A DNA stretch of 64,000 nt from Batillaria attramentaria (GCA_018292915.2 JACVVK020000321.1:740871-804870), one strand, 5' to 3'. Positions 33,068-63,976 are shown, counted from the first letter of the stretch. Program-made: numbers and translations. Notes: generated by a model not told the origin, from the sequence alone.

Positions 33068-36000
33068 TTAGGGGAAGGCGTAGGATGACACGGTCGGTGG
33101 TGGAGGAGGATCAGAAAACTCGCCCAGGTACTCCTCGTAGTAGGCTCCCTGGCGGAACGGCTTCAGCTCCCAGGGGACCTGGTTTTCAAATCTGGTCAAG
33201 GTTATGCCAAGGTCCTCCAGAGTCGGGTGTCCGGTCAGCACATCAGTGACGAACTCCTGGGGGGGAAAAAGAATGGAAAATAATCGACCTCACATCTCTA
33301 GTTCCACTCTGGCTGTCAACGTACAAATTGACCGGCGGGGGGAACTGTCCCACAATATCCATTTCCTCTGAACGCTGAACACACTAAAAGTGAAGTAATG
33401 TTTGATAAGCCACAATGTCATTTTCTTGCCCACTGTGGGGAATTTGTTCTGCTGCCTGTAGAAAAAGTGTGGCACAACCCCCTCCTCCACTTTCAATGCA
33501 CCTGCCTTGACTTCAGTACCTGTTCCACTAGCTTCTCGTCTTCAAAACCTGGCTATTGAGGATCCTACGTATGGATGTGGTTGCTGTGCACACGAAGGCA
33601 AGACATTTCAACTCCACATGTGGAGGGCAAAAACCCCATCCCTGCTTACAAACTGAACTATCACTGTTGACATGTCAACTGAACACACTCAACACAAGGC
33701 ACAAGGCTACTTCACATTTTCATTTATATAATAAAACAGCTACATGTACTAGAAGCCCCCAACCATTTCCCACACACAAACACCGCAACCATTATATGCC
33801 ACAACATGGTTTTCTCACACCTCTCACCTTCTCCAGCTTGTGCAGCGAGTACAGTGGCTCTGCTGGCGCTAAACTCATGGCGTATGCCTTCATCCTGCCA
33901 AAGGATCACAGGAAAACAATGGTTACACAACTGTACATTCATTTTCTTCCCACACAAGCACCACATAATGACAAAGACTGCTTCGTCATAACCCCACCTC
34001 AAAACTAACACTTGGAATGAGGGTTTCTTTATCTGAACTAGGCCCGGCACACTCCGTCGGAAAAGGCTGTGTGGCTGTGTGACAGCGTATGACTGAAGCC
34101 TCTGTGTGTGTTTGTGTGCGTATGTGTGTGTGTGTGTGTGTGTGGTTTACTGATCGCATGTAATTCCTCATAATCTCACCTGAAGAGTGGCGTCAGGTAG
34201 GATCGTTTGACATGACGGTACCTCATCACACGGTAGAAGTAGTCGACAAGATCTGCCAAGTAGTACCTCTCAGGCCTATGAACAAAGTAAATAAAAGGCA
34301 TGTCTACGGGTGGGGGTGGCGATGGGGGTGAGGGGGATGGGGGTGTGTGTGGGGGACAACCACAAAGAAACACAACAAAACAGAAACATCAAACTTCAAA
34401 TTTACTTACTATGTCTCTCCATGTTCAGGAGGGTCTGATAAACCATCACAGACTGAGATACAGTACATGTAACGTACGTAATGATAAGGAAACCAGTATG
34501 CTTCTGGCCTCTTGCCACCGCCTGCATACTTGTTTGTGCAAACTGAACAGCGAAATAAAATCATCTTTAAATCAAAACCAGTATGTGCCAGCCAAGAAAG
34601 ATGCCGAGTTTTGGTCTTGATAGCTGTAGTGTGAAAATAAGGTTACAAAATTCCATACACACCCAACCAGTTCAAATGTTTTGCCAGCAGCGTCCGGGTC
34701 TTTGATCGCCTCGAGCACGCCTTGTGCGACATCAGACACCTGCAGGAAACGAGGTAATTACTAGTGTTCCACTGCCAGCATTGCTTTTGCAACAACTTGT
34801 GCAGTAATCTAACAGTCGCTCTATTCACAGTCATTCTGTTTCCAATTTTACAACTGCCTGAAAAACAAAAGCCAGAAGTGACTGTGTGTGTGTGTGGGGG
34901 GGGGGGGGGAGGGAAAACTACTTGTGAAGAGGAAAGCAGAGATGCCCCATGGGGGGATTTGGGTCCCTCCCTTTCCCCACCATCAAGGGGGAAGGTGGGG
35001 GGGGGGGGACCTGAAAACAAAACTGTGCAAACTGAAACCATTTTCTGTGTAGTTTTAAAGACTTCCTCAGGATTTATCTCTCCTTATTCTCTTTCCTCCG
35101 TCAGCAGAAATGCAATGAGACAAATGCAAAAATCCACAAAAAAACAAGAAAGTGCAGGACAGTGATACACTACCAATATGACCCATCAACAGAAGGGGGC
35201 TCAAAACTCCAGAATTTGAAGTATAAAGGGTGCGGTCATAATACCTGGGAATAAAGGTGAGTATCCTAGAGATGCGACAGTGAAGCAGTAGCAGTGTGAT
35301 GGTGGGGTGATGGTGAAAAACACATTAGGTGTATCCATATAAATGACGCGGCTGACGGCATCCAGTGTACTTATGTGTTTATTTGTCTGTTTCATGGACA
35401 CTAAAGTTATCTGTATCTGAATTGAAAATCTGTCACTGTCAGTACCAGTTAACGTCTGCTTCACTATAAAGGTATGCAACTCACGAAGACTGGCTGCTTG
35501 ATTGTAGCCTCCCCCTTCTTCCACAGCGGGACGGTGCCGTGAGCTCGCCTCCCTGTAAACATCAAACAAACCACCATGCGCTGCTGAAAAGAGGACTGGT
35601 ACACAACAGATTTGGGTGTGTGCCGTAATGACCTTTAAGTTTTTGACCACAGTGCAAAATTTTGGAAAGTTAGGTGAAAAAAATCTACTTACTTAAAAAG
35701 CGGTTGAAAAGCGTATTATTATTTTTATTATCATTACTTACAATAGCTGGCGTAGTATCTGAGGAACCTGTCCTCACTGCCGTAGATGTCAGCGGGTCGG
35801 AAGATGATGGCTTCAGGAAATTCCTGACGGACGGCTAGTTCTCCCTCCCACTGAAACAGTCATCCAGATGCAGATTGTGATTCATTGTCCATGAGCTTAT
35901 AGTTACACCCACAAAAAACACGAATGACCGACAACATGTTCTGGAAAATGCATAACCTGAGAACGAGAGCATTGAGTTGAACAGGAATACGAACTACATG

Positions 36001-36107
36001 ACATTTACGCTGTATTTTTCAAGGATGAAAGATTAGACACAGCGTCCTTTCTTCTATCTTGTGCTTGCTACATTCTACTGCATGTACTACAACTACTATT
36101 ACTAGTG

Positions 36108-36157
<50 letters not shown>

Positions 36158-39100
36158 ACACACAAAAGTCTCTCTCTCCCCCCCCAAATTCAAACGGAAT
36201 AACATCAAACTGATGGTAAAGAATGAAAACATTAAAAAGCAAGTATTAGTGCAGGCTCACACCTATACAGAATGGATGCAAAGAAAGCAAATTTATCTAA
36301 CAGAACAATTAATCTTGGCAAAATGACATGCAAATGAAATTATGTTTCATCTGGTCACAGCAACCATCTCCTTTAATTTTGCAACCTCGATTATTCCCCC
36401 CCCCCCCCCCCCCCCCCCAAAAAAAAACAAAAACAAAACAAAACAAACAAACAAACAAAAAAAAAACAAACCCCAAAACTCGAGACAGAGTATTTTGAGA
36501 GTACACATGCAGAAACTGTTCCAAAACAGGAGTTGGCTCAGCAGACATGGAAATAGCTCGTTTAAACACCAACCTTCGTCCGCAGGAACTTGGAGCCTAG
36601 CTTGGTGTAGATAGGCTGAGGCTTCTGGCTGGCGTTAAGAGATGAAAAGTGGATCAGTTTTTCCACGCCTGACTCGCGCGCAAGGCGAGCGATCCGGCGT
36701 GCGCCCTCTATGTGCACATCCTCAAAATCGTAGTTCCTGCAACACGTGGAAAAGTGCAACTGTTACTGCTATCAGTTATGGTCCCATTCTGATGTTAAGG
36801 GAAATTAGGGCTACTCCCCCTGGAGGAAGGAATCACCACAGCAGACCTGCCTACCCACCAAACATGACATGAGTAGTGCCAAAAACCAAACTAGTTTCCT
36901 GGCCAAATGAGTAGTCCCGGCTAACATATCCCAACTAAAATGTGCCACTTGCCAGCTTGTTGCTTAAGCTACACATCAACTATTCTATTCTTTGGCTTGT
37001 TTGATTCGACTGGTTACAGTGTACTACCATAGTATCTATGTGTTGTTTTTTTTTTTAAAGCCAAATTTCTTTCTACCAGGTATTTATACATCGTTAAACT
37101 TTGAATGAGGCTCGTTCAAAAAGCTGGATCAGTGCGAGCAACAGTTAAAATCGGATCGGAAGAAACGCTCACTGCTAACTTGATTACGTAGATTTAGGAA
37201 ACGACATTGCGTAGTGGGGCAGTTAAATGCGTAGTTGCATAGTAAGCCCCAAATTACTTAGTTTTCTATGGTCAATGCATAGGGTAGGCAGGTCTGCCAC
37301 AGTGAAGCGCCACCAACTGCTCTTTTCTTTTCCCCTGCATGAACAATGTGTACTTGGCCATTTTCCATTCTGCAGCCCCTCCCATTTCAGGACTTCAGAG
37401 GAAGAAACACTTCCATTGGAGGAAAGTGTTTAGAATTTGACTTAAATCTGTGCAACCTGGGGTGTGTTGACATGATTTTACTCTTTGGGGGAGGACAATT
37501 TTAAGCTAACTTTTTTTTTTAGGCGGACATCCGCCACAAGGAAGGAATACATCCCAGCGAAACTACCCTCCTATTTTGCTTCCCATTCCTGACGAAACTA
37601 GTGAGCAAGCTGGATCAACACTACTGGATCCCGAAGGATGTTTATAGATTTGTTTATGGTGAAAGTTTAACAACAAACAACAATGACACAACAACAAAGA
37701 CAAACTCAGCCTCTCACCTTGTTTCCCATTCACGGCCAATCAAGTTTATGACGACGTTGGAGTACTTCATCACTTTCCGTACACTTTCCTCGTCATTCAG
37801 GAAAAATGGCTGCAACAAGGAATCTAACATTGTACACATACTTTTCATCCTAATAAAATAAAAAAAAACGTGTGTTTGTGTGTGTGCAACAGTCTGTTGT
37901 TTCTGTTTGTTTTCATGAACCAGCAGCAGGTTATTATAGATTTTTGTGATGTGAGAAGTATGTAAATTTTTGCTTTGTTTATTGTTTTTGTTGTTGTTTT
38001 TCGTGGTACATGAGACAACTGGTCTCTCTCTCTCAATCTGTATGTGTGTGTGTGTGTGTGCCTGCCACTCAATACTGATCTTTTCCCAGAGATCACACAC
38101 TCCACAGCACCACCTTGTTTGGGTAACCACCCCTTCAAAAGACCACCTGCTATCATACCCCATCAGTGCTTCAGATGACACTCAGTATCGTTTTCTCATT
38201 GCTGGATTGTTTTCTTCTAAGACCAATTTCATCTGACTAAAACACAGTCCCCAAACGATGTTCAACTGTAAGTATAAATGAAATCACTGATGCTCACAAA
38301 GAACAACACTTGGCCAAGATCTCCCACGAGGCGTAGTCGTTCCACTTCATACGGATCACATCTGTAGGGCACAATGATCTGGGAGCCAATCTTGCCTGTA
38401 TTGAAAAAAAAAACCCCAAAAACATACAGTTTACAAAACAGAACACAAAAAATGGTCAATAGCAGCTGTGAAACACTACAGTAATACTAGTAACAAACTG
38501 CATTTTGTTTTATTTTTATTTGTTTGAGCTGTAAGTGTAAATGTGGCTGTAAGTGGCCATTTTTTTGTGGTCTACCAATGAAGCATATCACAGTGACAAT
38601 AATAATATTATTCCTATCATTATAATTTTTTACTTCCACCTGCAAAACTCTAATGAGGTAAAAAAAAAAAAAAAATGAAAAAAAAAGAGCAAAATTGAAT
38701 TTGCTGGTTCTCTGGAAGTTCCATGTAACAAGCTTTGTAGGTTAAAACCACAGCCAGGTAGTCTAGCAAATTCATGGTCCCTGATGTGCATACACTCGTA
38801 AATACTTTCTTACTCCAAGCCTGAACAAGTAAATCCCATTCCTAACTCCTATTTATTCTGGAATGGCATTCACTGAATCATACACTGCATGAACTGATCT
38901 CTGATCTGACACTCACCAAGCCTGTTGCAGACATATCTGCCAACAAATCCTGAAGCCCCAAACACAGTTGCCACAATGCCGCTGAACGACGACCGGCCCC
39001 CACGGCCACGTTTCATGGCTGGCAAATCATTGCTGCTGTTGCGCTTGCTGATGTACACAGCTCCAAGGATTCTTGGAAGCTGCTTCTTTGTATGTCCTGC

Positions 39101-39963
39101 AATCGACCAAAGAAGTTTGCTTTTTGTTGTCACAACAGCTAAGACTACTTAGTACTAATACGGCATTTAAGAACATGTATTAATTATACCAGGCTGCACA
39201 GAATTAGGCTGCTTTGGAACAGAATCTGCAGCCAACATCCACCACCCCCTAACTGTACCCTCCCTCCCCTCAAACACATGTACACAGTTTTAACGTTTTT
39301 AACTTCCCCACCTGACCACCTCCAGTTGCACTTGCAGTATCACACCGCTGAGTTTTCAATGCTCTACAAGCCCAACTCATTAGCGGAAGGAGAAGTTGCG
39401 CTTGTGAATGCTGCACCAGTATACATGTATGAAACACACTGACATCTATGACTGTACAAACAGAAAATGGGATGGCCAGAACCTGTCCTACTCAGCAGTG
39501 CCGACCGGGATGTGGAAGATGCTGCACTTTCTTCTTTGTGCCTGCATACATGTTACTATAATGTATGATACATGCATGGAACATTCTGTTTCCAGACACC
39601 AGACACTGCAAGGCAAGCATGAATCACGTCTTTCTGCTTCACACAAATCGCAAAATGGATTATGCATGTTCCGCTGAACATAATTCTGTCAAAAGTATGA
39701 ACTGCACGTTACTCTGAATTCCGATCCATGTAAGTTCCTTGAGCAGACAGCTGACAACCTTCTCAAAGTCACAATGTTTGCAAAGAATTTTCGGGCATCT
39801 GGTCGACGCATTCTCTGTCTTACTAGTACATACGAATTTATGAGTCATGTAAGAACGCTGGGATAAATTCCATTGCAAATGTATATATTGGTATCAGCCT
39901 GTCAACAGTCAGATAAAACTTACGCCCAACTTGAGCGGCGCCCTTCGCCACGATCGACGCCAT
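33068..39963 (-). CDS. NDUFA9: NDUFA9, complex I 39-kDa accessory subunit, 11 coding exons
   Basis: NDUFA9 is a mitochondrial matrix-side accessory subunit of NADH:ubiquinone oxidoreductase. It has an atypical short-chain dehydrogenase fold that binds NADP(H) structurally. In transcript order the exons are 39924-39963, 38917-39096, 38298-38395, 37718-37809, 36574-36736, 35742-35850, 35485-35552, 34663-34739, 34180-34275, 33828-33894 and 33068-33256, totalling 1179 nt (392 residues; the human protein is about 377). Exon 2 carries the Rossmann glycine motif GASGFVG after a basic presequence-like N-terminus. Later blocks include [38 protein letters not shown] and the C-terminal DLGI segment. Exon 8 is extended five bases to a GTGTGT donor so that the VGPERYY motif is formed across the junction. 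All junctions keep phase. Confidence 0.95.
34740..39923. other. NDUFA9 introns
   Basis: Apart from the exons listed under NDUFA9, these introns show only microsatellites and homopolymers (CA at 36111, poly(C)-poly(A) at 36396, G runs near 34900 and 35000). No SINE or TIR element was found, in contrast to the flanking genes. Confidence 0.55.
36111..36165 (+). repeat. CA microsatellite in NDUFA9 intron
   Basis: CA run of about 55 bases; a poly(C) tract follows at 36396-36418. Confidence 0.95.
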
Positions 39964-40271
39964 GTTTGCCTGAGTTCAAAACGTGGATTGGATCTGGAAA
40001 GTATATATTCCAAATGTCCTGTTTGCTGAGAACGCGACCACGTCCACCTTTTTAAAAAAAATGTACAATTTAAGAATAACAACCAGTCTCAATTATTAGT
40101 TAAACTACGGGCATGATTTAGATAACATGAAAGGTATAACAGTCATGCTTTGGTATACAGCTGAATAATTCGTAAAATAAGTTCTTCTGGGAAATCCTTG
40201 ATCCGTCTGATTATGAGCCCGCAAAAATTATGCGGATCGTACTATTTGAGAATCATCTTGGCACAGCCAAG
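39964..40271. promoter_or_regulatory. Bidirectional promoter interval NDUFA9 / KIAA0930
   Basis: Only 308 bases separate the two start codons, which point away from each other, so both promoters and 5' UTRs must lie here or overlap. I see no TATA box in a convincing position. The KIAA0930 start is embedded in CCAAGATGGCGGAA, which resembles a YY1 site (AAGATGGCGGC), a common element at or just downstream of the start of housekeeping and mitochondrial genes. Confidence 0.65.

Positions 40272-40274
<3 letters not shown>
40254..40274. promoter_or_regulatory. 8-base inverted repeat with YY1-like core over the KIAA0930 start codon
   Basis: CATCTTGG at 40254-40261 and CCAAGATG at 40267-40274 are exact reverse complements around a CACAG spacer. 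The right arm contains the start ATG. The dyad presents the CCAAGATG core on both strands, as might suit a divergent promoter. A small mRNA hairpin over the start is the alternative reading. Confidence 0.4.
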
Positions 40275-57880
<17,606 letters not shown>

Positions 57881-58046
57881 GGCTAACGAGAGCTGGTGAT
57901 CAGCAGCACCTTCATGACATTCTGGTCATCACAGATCAAGTCATCATCTCCATCGTCTGACAGGGACCACAGTGAAACTGCCAATTTATTGTATCGACTG
58001 ACATGACTTGAGTTACATCCACATGAAGAATGGTGATGTGCACAAG

Positions 58047-58104
58047 TGTGTGTGTGTGTGTATGTGTGTGTGTGTGTGTGTGCGCTCGTGCGTGTGTGTG
58101 TGTG
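58047..58104 (+). repeat. TG microsatellite in presumed KIAA0930 3' UTR
   Basis: TG run with interruptions, 170 bases after the stop codon. Confidence 0.93.
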
Positions 58105-58515
58105 GGAAATACAAGAGATAGAATGTTTGTCTTGAATACTGTACTGCCCATGATGCTGTACAACGTCAAACGTGGCCAGAGGGCGCAGAGCTACAGGCGC
58201 AGCTTTGGCCTTTGGGGTTGCCATCACAACCTGGAGAAGACCGTGGGATTCGTCATAGCGACCAGGCTGCACTGTTGTATAGCCGTGTAGCGTCCAGTGG
58301 GCATTCAGGGTGATATGTATCCATGATTTGTACTTAAGAGAATAGTGCTTGCTAGCAGAACTTGTTTAAGATGTTCTTGGTTATGCTGGGTCCATTCTCA
58401 GATTTGCTGTTGTGTCTTTCGGAGCATAATGATCTCAACCTCTGGGTCACAACTGACGTCAAACATTTGTGTCGCCGAGCTCTGGATTATGTTCATTGTT
58501 CATTCTTTATTTATA

Positions 58516-58557
<42 letters not shown>

Positions 58558-59239
58558 CACACAGAATGTAAAGCAATAGTATTGGGTTCCTATGTCCATA
58601 TACTGTGTTCAAATTTCAGGGCAGGTGCCTGCATTCTATCTTCACAATTTTGTTAATGTTCATCTGATCTTCTTAATGGATGATCTTCAGATTACCTTTC
58701 ATTCCAGTCCCAAATGTTTATCACTGTCGGTCACGTTGAACACTTCATAGTCCCATTCCAACTGGTGATGTCAGTGCACGAGTGAGTCTTGTGCTTGGTT
58801 TTGGTTTCCCAGTCCCAGGATTTCATATCTGTGGAGACTACAATAAGACAAAATAATATGTCGTGGCTGACTGTCAAGACGAGGACATTTATCTGGATTA
58901 CTGGCCGCTGTGGTGCAGAAAGGTCAGGACGTGTGTCCGCCTTGATAAGAAAGTAATCGGGCATTTCAAAAAATGAATTGTTCTTTTAACTCATGTCCGT
59001 TGCAGATATGAAGCCGTGTATTCATTTTGTGCCATCTCAGAAATCCTCCGCATTCTGCTGTGTCTAAAATCATGTTTTCTGTGTTTTTTTGTGTGTTTTT
59101 TTAACTTTTTTCTGTTTGGGGAGTTTTTGTTTAGGAGGAAGGTCAAGGTCATGTTGATTACGATTCTGTGCAGATATGGGATGCACATACGAACTAAGCC
59201 AATATACCAATACGCAAACCATAGTTATTATTGAGTTAT

Positions 59240-59336
59240 AATGTTGGGTTCAGTTCGCGGGGCTTTTAGTCCTTTAGTAAACTGGGTAAAACTCCTATAC
59301 AGTACATGTACTCAGTTATTATTATTACTATTATTG
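59240..59336 (+). mobile_element. SINE family A tail fragment
   Basis: TTGGGTTCAGTTCGCGG, a decayed hairpin and an ATT run without body. Confidence 0.6.
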
Positions 59337-59802
59337 TCAGCACAGGATTGCTGGAATCTTTGTATCTTCCATCTGATGTCTTGCCGCTGTTCTGATTAAG
59401 TGTCTTTTCCTGCATGCTTGTATCAATAAGTATTGGCCAATCAGTCAAGTGTGTCAAACCTTCCTGCTGCTGCTTGATCACCCCCTTCATACACATTTTC
59501 ATATGGTGCCGTCTGCCATTCCTGCTGTACCCCTGTGAGTGCCTGCTTTGTCAGTACTACATGTATTTCATACAGATTTGAGACATGCATAAATTTGTTT
59601 TCTCCAGGCCAGATAATGGCTTGGAATTGAATTACCATCTCAGATTTCAGATTTTGCTTGTGATTGTTTGTGCCACTGTCAAATACAATCATGTACAGTA
59701 TGTGTATAACTTAGTGCAGCTACGGATTAGTTAAGAACAAGGTACACAAGTATTTTGTGCAAGATGGCCCATGAATCAGCGAGTCCAAGTGGCCTTAACA
59801 GT

Positions 59803-60156
59803 CAGGCTGGGGAATTTTCAGTCATTAGGCGATTTTCAGCCAAATTTCCTATTCTTTCAGCCAAACATTCCAAGTTTCAGCGAAAGAAAAGAAAGGGAAA
59901 AAAGACTGAACACAGTCAGGTATGGATACATGTAATGCCACGAGGCAGAGCCTCACTTCATTTTTGAAGATGTGCATGTCAGTATCAAGGCAGTATTTTA
60001 CTTTTGGTCGCTAGGAAAGGCTACTAAATGCCCTTAAAATTCTAAAATTTGTTTTCTTAAGTGGACCAGTGTCCCCGGGGTCCACCAACAGGGTGCTGAC
60101 CCTGCACCTCGGTCTAGGTTTTCAGTCTTTTTTCCCCTCAGCAATTCCCCAGCCTG
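59803..60156. mobile_element. 354-base MITE related to the 3.4-kb element
   Basis: Perfect 14-base terminal inverted repeats CAGGCTGGGGAATT are flanked by ACAGT on both sides (59798-59802, 60157-60161). The interior aligns with both outer parts of the 42571-45991 element, including TTTCAGCCAAA repeats and GTATCAAGGCAGTATTTTAC, but lacks its inner 3-kb piece. Confidence 0.88.
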
Positions 60157-60509
60157 ACAGTGCATGTAAAATATTATACCAATTTTTTTTGTTTCAGGTT
60201 CTAAGCTAAACAGACATTTTTCTCCCTTTACTCTCACACTCTGCTACCAATGTTAAAAGTCCCTGAAAGAGAGCAGGAGATTAGAATCTCTTTAAAACAG
60301 GCAGCCAGTTTTCGATCTTGTAATTCTTCTCAGACACTTCAATAGGTCTCCATTTCTCAAAGACTTGAACCATGCTTGAAGGACAAGAGACGAAACACGT
60401 TGAAACCCAATTTTCTGGCCAGACAGCCTTTTTCGGGGGACAAGGTACAAAGTTAAAAATTCTCAAAGTGTGCTGACAATCAGTTTATAAACAGATAAGT
60501 AGTGCATTT

Positions 60510-60900
60510 TTAGTCTTATGGTTAAGACTTTGCCACCAATGCAAGAGGTCAAGCTCGAGTCCCACTTGGGCAAATAAATTTTCGCGCTGGTATATGCGGT
60601 GGTGGAGCTCATTCAGGCATTGCCAGGAGTTCTGTCCGGGTACTCAGGCTACCTTCCCCTCTGCGCTGGATATTTTCTTCAGCCCACAAAATTAAAAATA
60701 AATGCAATTTTGAATTCCGAAACTTAAATAGCTTAGCTGAGCTGACTGTTCGCACCACGTGATTGTAATGTGTTGATGTCCTGTTTGTGAGAGAATGCAT
60801 GTGATTCATGTGAGCGTGCGTGGCTTAGTTCGCCTCACTTTGAGCCAAGCAGTTAGGAAAAGCTCCTTCAATGCACACGTTCTAATTATTATTTGTATTT
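60510..60900 (+). mobile_element. SINE family A, diverged copy
   Basis: A box remnant TTATGGTTAAGACTTTGCC, core GGGTACTCAGGCTACC, 3' part GCACCACGTGATTGTAATGT and a decayed hairpin are all in order. Confidence 0.75.
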
Positions 60901-61753
60901 TTTTGTGTTGTTCCAGTAAGGCTGTGGTAGTCCACCGTAGATTTGACTTGCTTGAGTCATGAGTGTGATGCCTGGCTGGGAGTCAATAATTTGTGATGTT
61001 TTTTTTTTTTCTTTCTTTCTTTCTTTTTTTTTTTTTTTCACTATCACCATAATGCGGTGAAAAAAAAAAAAAAAAAAAAAAATGAGGTGCAGTCTACAAA
61101 CCACCTCCAGCTAAGAAGACTGTTCAGCTGTGTGTTTCCTCTCTTGTCTTCTAAGCACGTTTTGGCGTTTTCATATCTTTCTCAATATATTGGCAGTCTT
61201 TCCCACTCGAATGCTCCTCACTTTTTTTCGTTTGTTAAGTTCAACTGGTTTGAAAAATCATTCTGCTTACGGTTCCAAGAAGCAGTCAGCTTGTGCATTA
61301 ACTTGCGTATTTTATCAGTGACAAGTTAAAGTTTTTGTTGCTTCATTTATGTGCCAAGACGCCCAGTGCTACGCAAGTCACACTTTCGCTACACCAGCGT
61401 TTGCAATATTGTGATGTTAAGATGTGTTCATTTATTTATTTTTCTTTCGAAGTACATGTACATGTATGTATGATATTGTTGTGTGATACTGTGTCATACT
61501 GGTGCAATATACTCATGTAAATAAGCTAATGTAGATTTGGCATCTGTAATACATATATATCTCTGATATGAAATGAATATATTGAATTTTGTGAAACTGT
61601 AGTTAGTGGCAGTTCAGCGGAGGTCTTTTGTTGGATGCTTTTTGTGTGTGGATTACTTAGAGTGATGTCATTATTCAGATGTTTTCAAGTTTGACTGTTA
61701 GTGGTCTGAGTACAGGCACACTTTGAGAGCTAGTGATAAGCTTCAGTTGTAGG

Positions 61754-61755
<2 letters not shown>

Positions 61756-61807
<52 letters not shown>

Positions 61808-61860
61808 ACGCATGCATGTATGTGTGTGCAGGCTTGTGTGTGTGTGTGTGTGTGTGTGTG
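61756..61860 (+). repeat. TG microsatellite pair
   Basis: Two TG runs separated by a CATGCATG-containing spacer. Confidence 0.93.
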
Positions 61861-62159
61861 AAGATGTACAGATTTTGAAAGTTGGGAATGAAGTAAGAAA
61901 GCAAGATAAGAATTCTAATGAAAAACAACAACAATAAATTTTTTATTTTTTTTTTAAATGTGAATATCAACGGTTATCAAAAGGGTACTGATCAATCTGA
62001 TGTTCTTTTGTGTATTGTTTGAACAGCAGATTGTGTATTTTCAGTGTGATTTTATTTGTTTAACCACTGTGGTACCAATCTAAACTTTACTCCATGTTTC
62101 TATTGTTTCTTCTGTTCTGTTCTGGTTGTGGTCTCAGTGCTTATTTTCTCAGCTCTGTG

Positions 62160-62231
<72 letters not shown>
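62160..62231 (+). repeat. TG then GA compound microsatellite
   Basis: About 55 bases of TG and 16 of GA, the same TG-GA arrangement as at 883. Confidence 0.95.
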
Positions 62232-62375
62232 TTTGAAAAAGGAAAGATTCAGTAGCCACGAAACAATACCTTTTTTTCAGGGATCATTACCAGTGTTGAC
62301 TGAACTTGTTTGTGATCACTTGATCGATTCATTTTGTTGCTTTTACACTTTTCTGCCATCAAAATACCGCATAGA

Positions 62376-62880
62376 GACCGGCCCCCGTAGTGTAGTGGTT
62401 AGCACTTCGGACCATGGACCGGGAGACTCAGGTTCGAGTCACAGCCGAGACAAGCGGGATTTTTCCTACCTAGGTCGGCTCCTACCCAGAGCGGGTGTGC
62501 TATGGGCCCGATGGGGAGGCTGTTGCCACACAGCCGAGATTCACCCACTTCACGGGTGCGACTTTGGGGGTGCTTCCCTTAGTATGACACGTCGTATGAT
62601 GTGGATGATTACACGGCCGGCACGTAGTTCCCGGGCCTGGTTAATGCCGGGATATTTATGACAGGAAGCGTGGAATGCGGCCCTGTCCCGCAGTCCCAAA
62701 CCACATGGACCTCCATAGCATCATCCTCATCTCCATCTTACTATCATCCTCATCTCCATCATCATGCATAATAAAAATTGTCCCGGCTTCCGAGTCCTCC
62801 GTGGGTTCCACCCATGACCTGGGAGGAACACCACTGGAGCTGGCAAAGAGTTGGGACAGCAAAAAAAAAAAAAAAAAAAA
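62376..62880 (+). mobile_element. SINE family C, full-length 505-base copy with target duplication
   Basis: tRNA-like head (GTAGTGTAGTGGTTAGCAC; B box GGTTCGAGTC), a long body with GGCTGTTGCCACACAGCC and CATCATGCATAATAAAAATT, and a poly(A) tail. ATACCGCATAGA stands at 62364-62375 and 62881-62892. At about 500 bases it is long for a SINE. Confidence 0.92.
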
Positions 62881-62892
62881 ATACCGCATAGA

Positions 62893-63351
62893 AATGCATA
62901 GATGTGACAAAAGTGGTATGCGTACACAACTCTAGATACATGTGTGTTCACTTATTACTCTTTACAGGTGCTAGTCTGTCTGAAGATTCGTTTTTTATGT
63001 TGTCGTTGTTGTCGTTATTTTTTGTTTAGTTTAAAGACAACATCAACAACAACAACAACAAAAAACAATTCGAAGGCATACAAGGTGAAGTTGACTGTGC
63101 ATGTTTTCAATCAAATAAGGGTCCAAGAGTTCACTCAGGTTACTATGGAGATTTTTTCAAATGAAAATACGTACTTGAATCTGGGCTATTTTTACAAGAA
63201 ACTTGCAGTTGAGATAGCTGGCTTAATCTTCATAGTGTTCCGCTTTTATGGCTAATTTTGTATGTCAGGGACTTGTGTGGCCCGATCTTCTTTAGGGTTG
63301 GCACAAGAATGAAGTAGGTAGTTTTTATAAATTCCCTTATCAGAGTTCCTA
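62893..63351. other. Unique intergenic sequence
   Basis: Nothing recognised; a short AAC-rich tract at 63040-63070. Confidence 0.4.
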
Positions 63352-63455
63352 GCTAGGGCCAGATATTTGTGCTGGCCTTTTTTCTTGTTGCCCCATCTTT
63401 GGTATCACCCAGATGTGGTGAAAAATGACATTAAACCTTCAAAAACCCACCCACG
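63352..63455 (+). mobile_element. SINE family B fragment
   Basis: The body (GGGCCAGATATTTGTGCTGG, ATCTTTGGTATCACCCAGAT) and the CCCACCCACGC tail are present; the head is lost. Confidence 0.7.
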
Positions 63456-63584
63456 CTTTGTCAGAGGGTGTGAATTCATGGGTAATTGATATTGTGACAG
63501 ACAAGTGTGTCAGATACCACATACTTGTTCCATTTTATACCATTTTTATTTTATTGATTTGATTGCTTCATTGATGATGATGAT

Positions 63585-63976
63585 GGGGCTGTCGGTGGTC
63601 TAGTGGTTAAGAGACTTGTCACCAATGCGAGAGGTCAGGGGTTCGAGCCCCACTCGGGGCAAAGAATTTTTCCTTCTCGCATGTGGCACCGTTCATTCGG
63701 GCCGATCGTCGGGGGTTCTCTCCGGGTACTCCGGCTTCCCCCCCCTCTGCTTTGGAAATGTTCAGCCCACCAAGTTTGAAAAATAAATGCATATCTAAAT
63801 TAAATAGCTGAGCTGACCCTTCGCACCACGTGATTGTAATACGTTTATGTCCTGTGTGTGAGAGAATGCGTGTGATTCACGTGAGCGTGCGTGTTGGGTT
63901 TAGCTCGCGGCACTTTGAGCCAAAATATTTGGGATAAAGCGCCTATATTAATGCGATTATTATTATTATTATTATG
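63585..63976 (+). mobile_element. SINE family A, full-length copy
   Basis: Clean head (GGTCTAGTGGTTAAGAGACT), B box GGTTCGAGCCCCAC, core and ATT/GAT tail running to the end of the window. Confidence 0.88.

Larger units (their letters stand above)
57881..62363 (+). other. Presumed KIAA0930 3' UTR and downstream region
   Basis: No open frame with family features. It contains microsatellites, the 354-base MITE and SINE A pieces. An AATAAA at 61933-61938 is one possible 3' end, but the UTR length cannot be set from sequence. Confidence 0.4.

Noticed and set aside
62056..62661. Open frame of 201 codons
   Set aside because: Runs through a TG/GA microsatellite into a family C SINE; composite of repeats.
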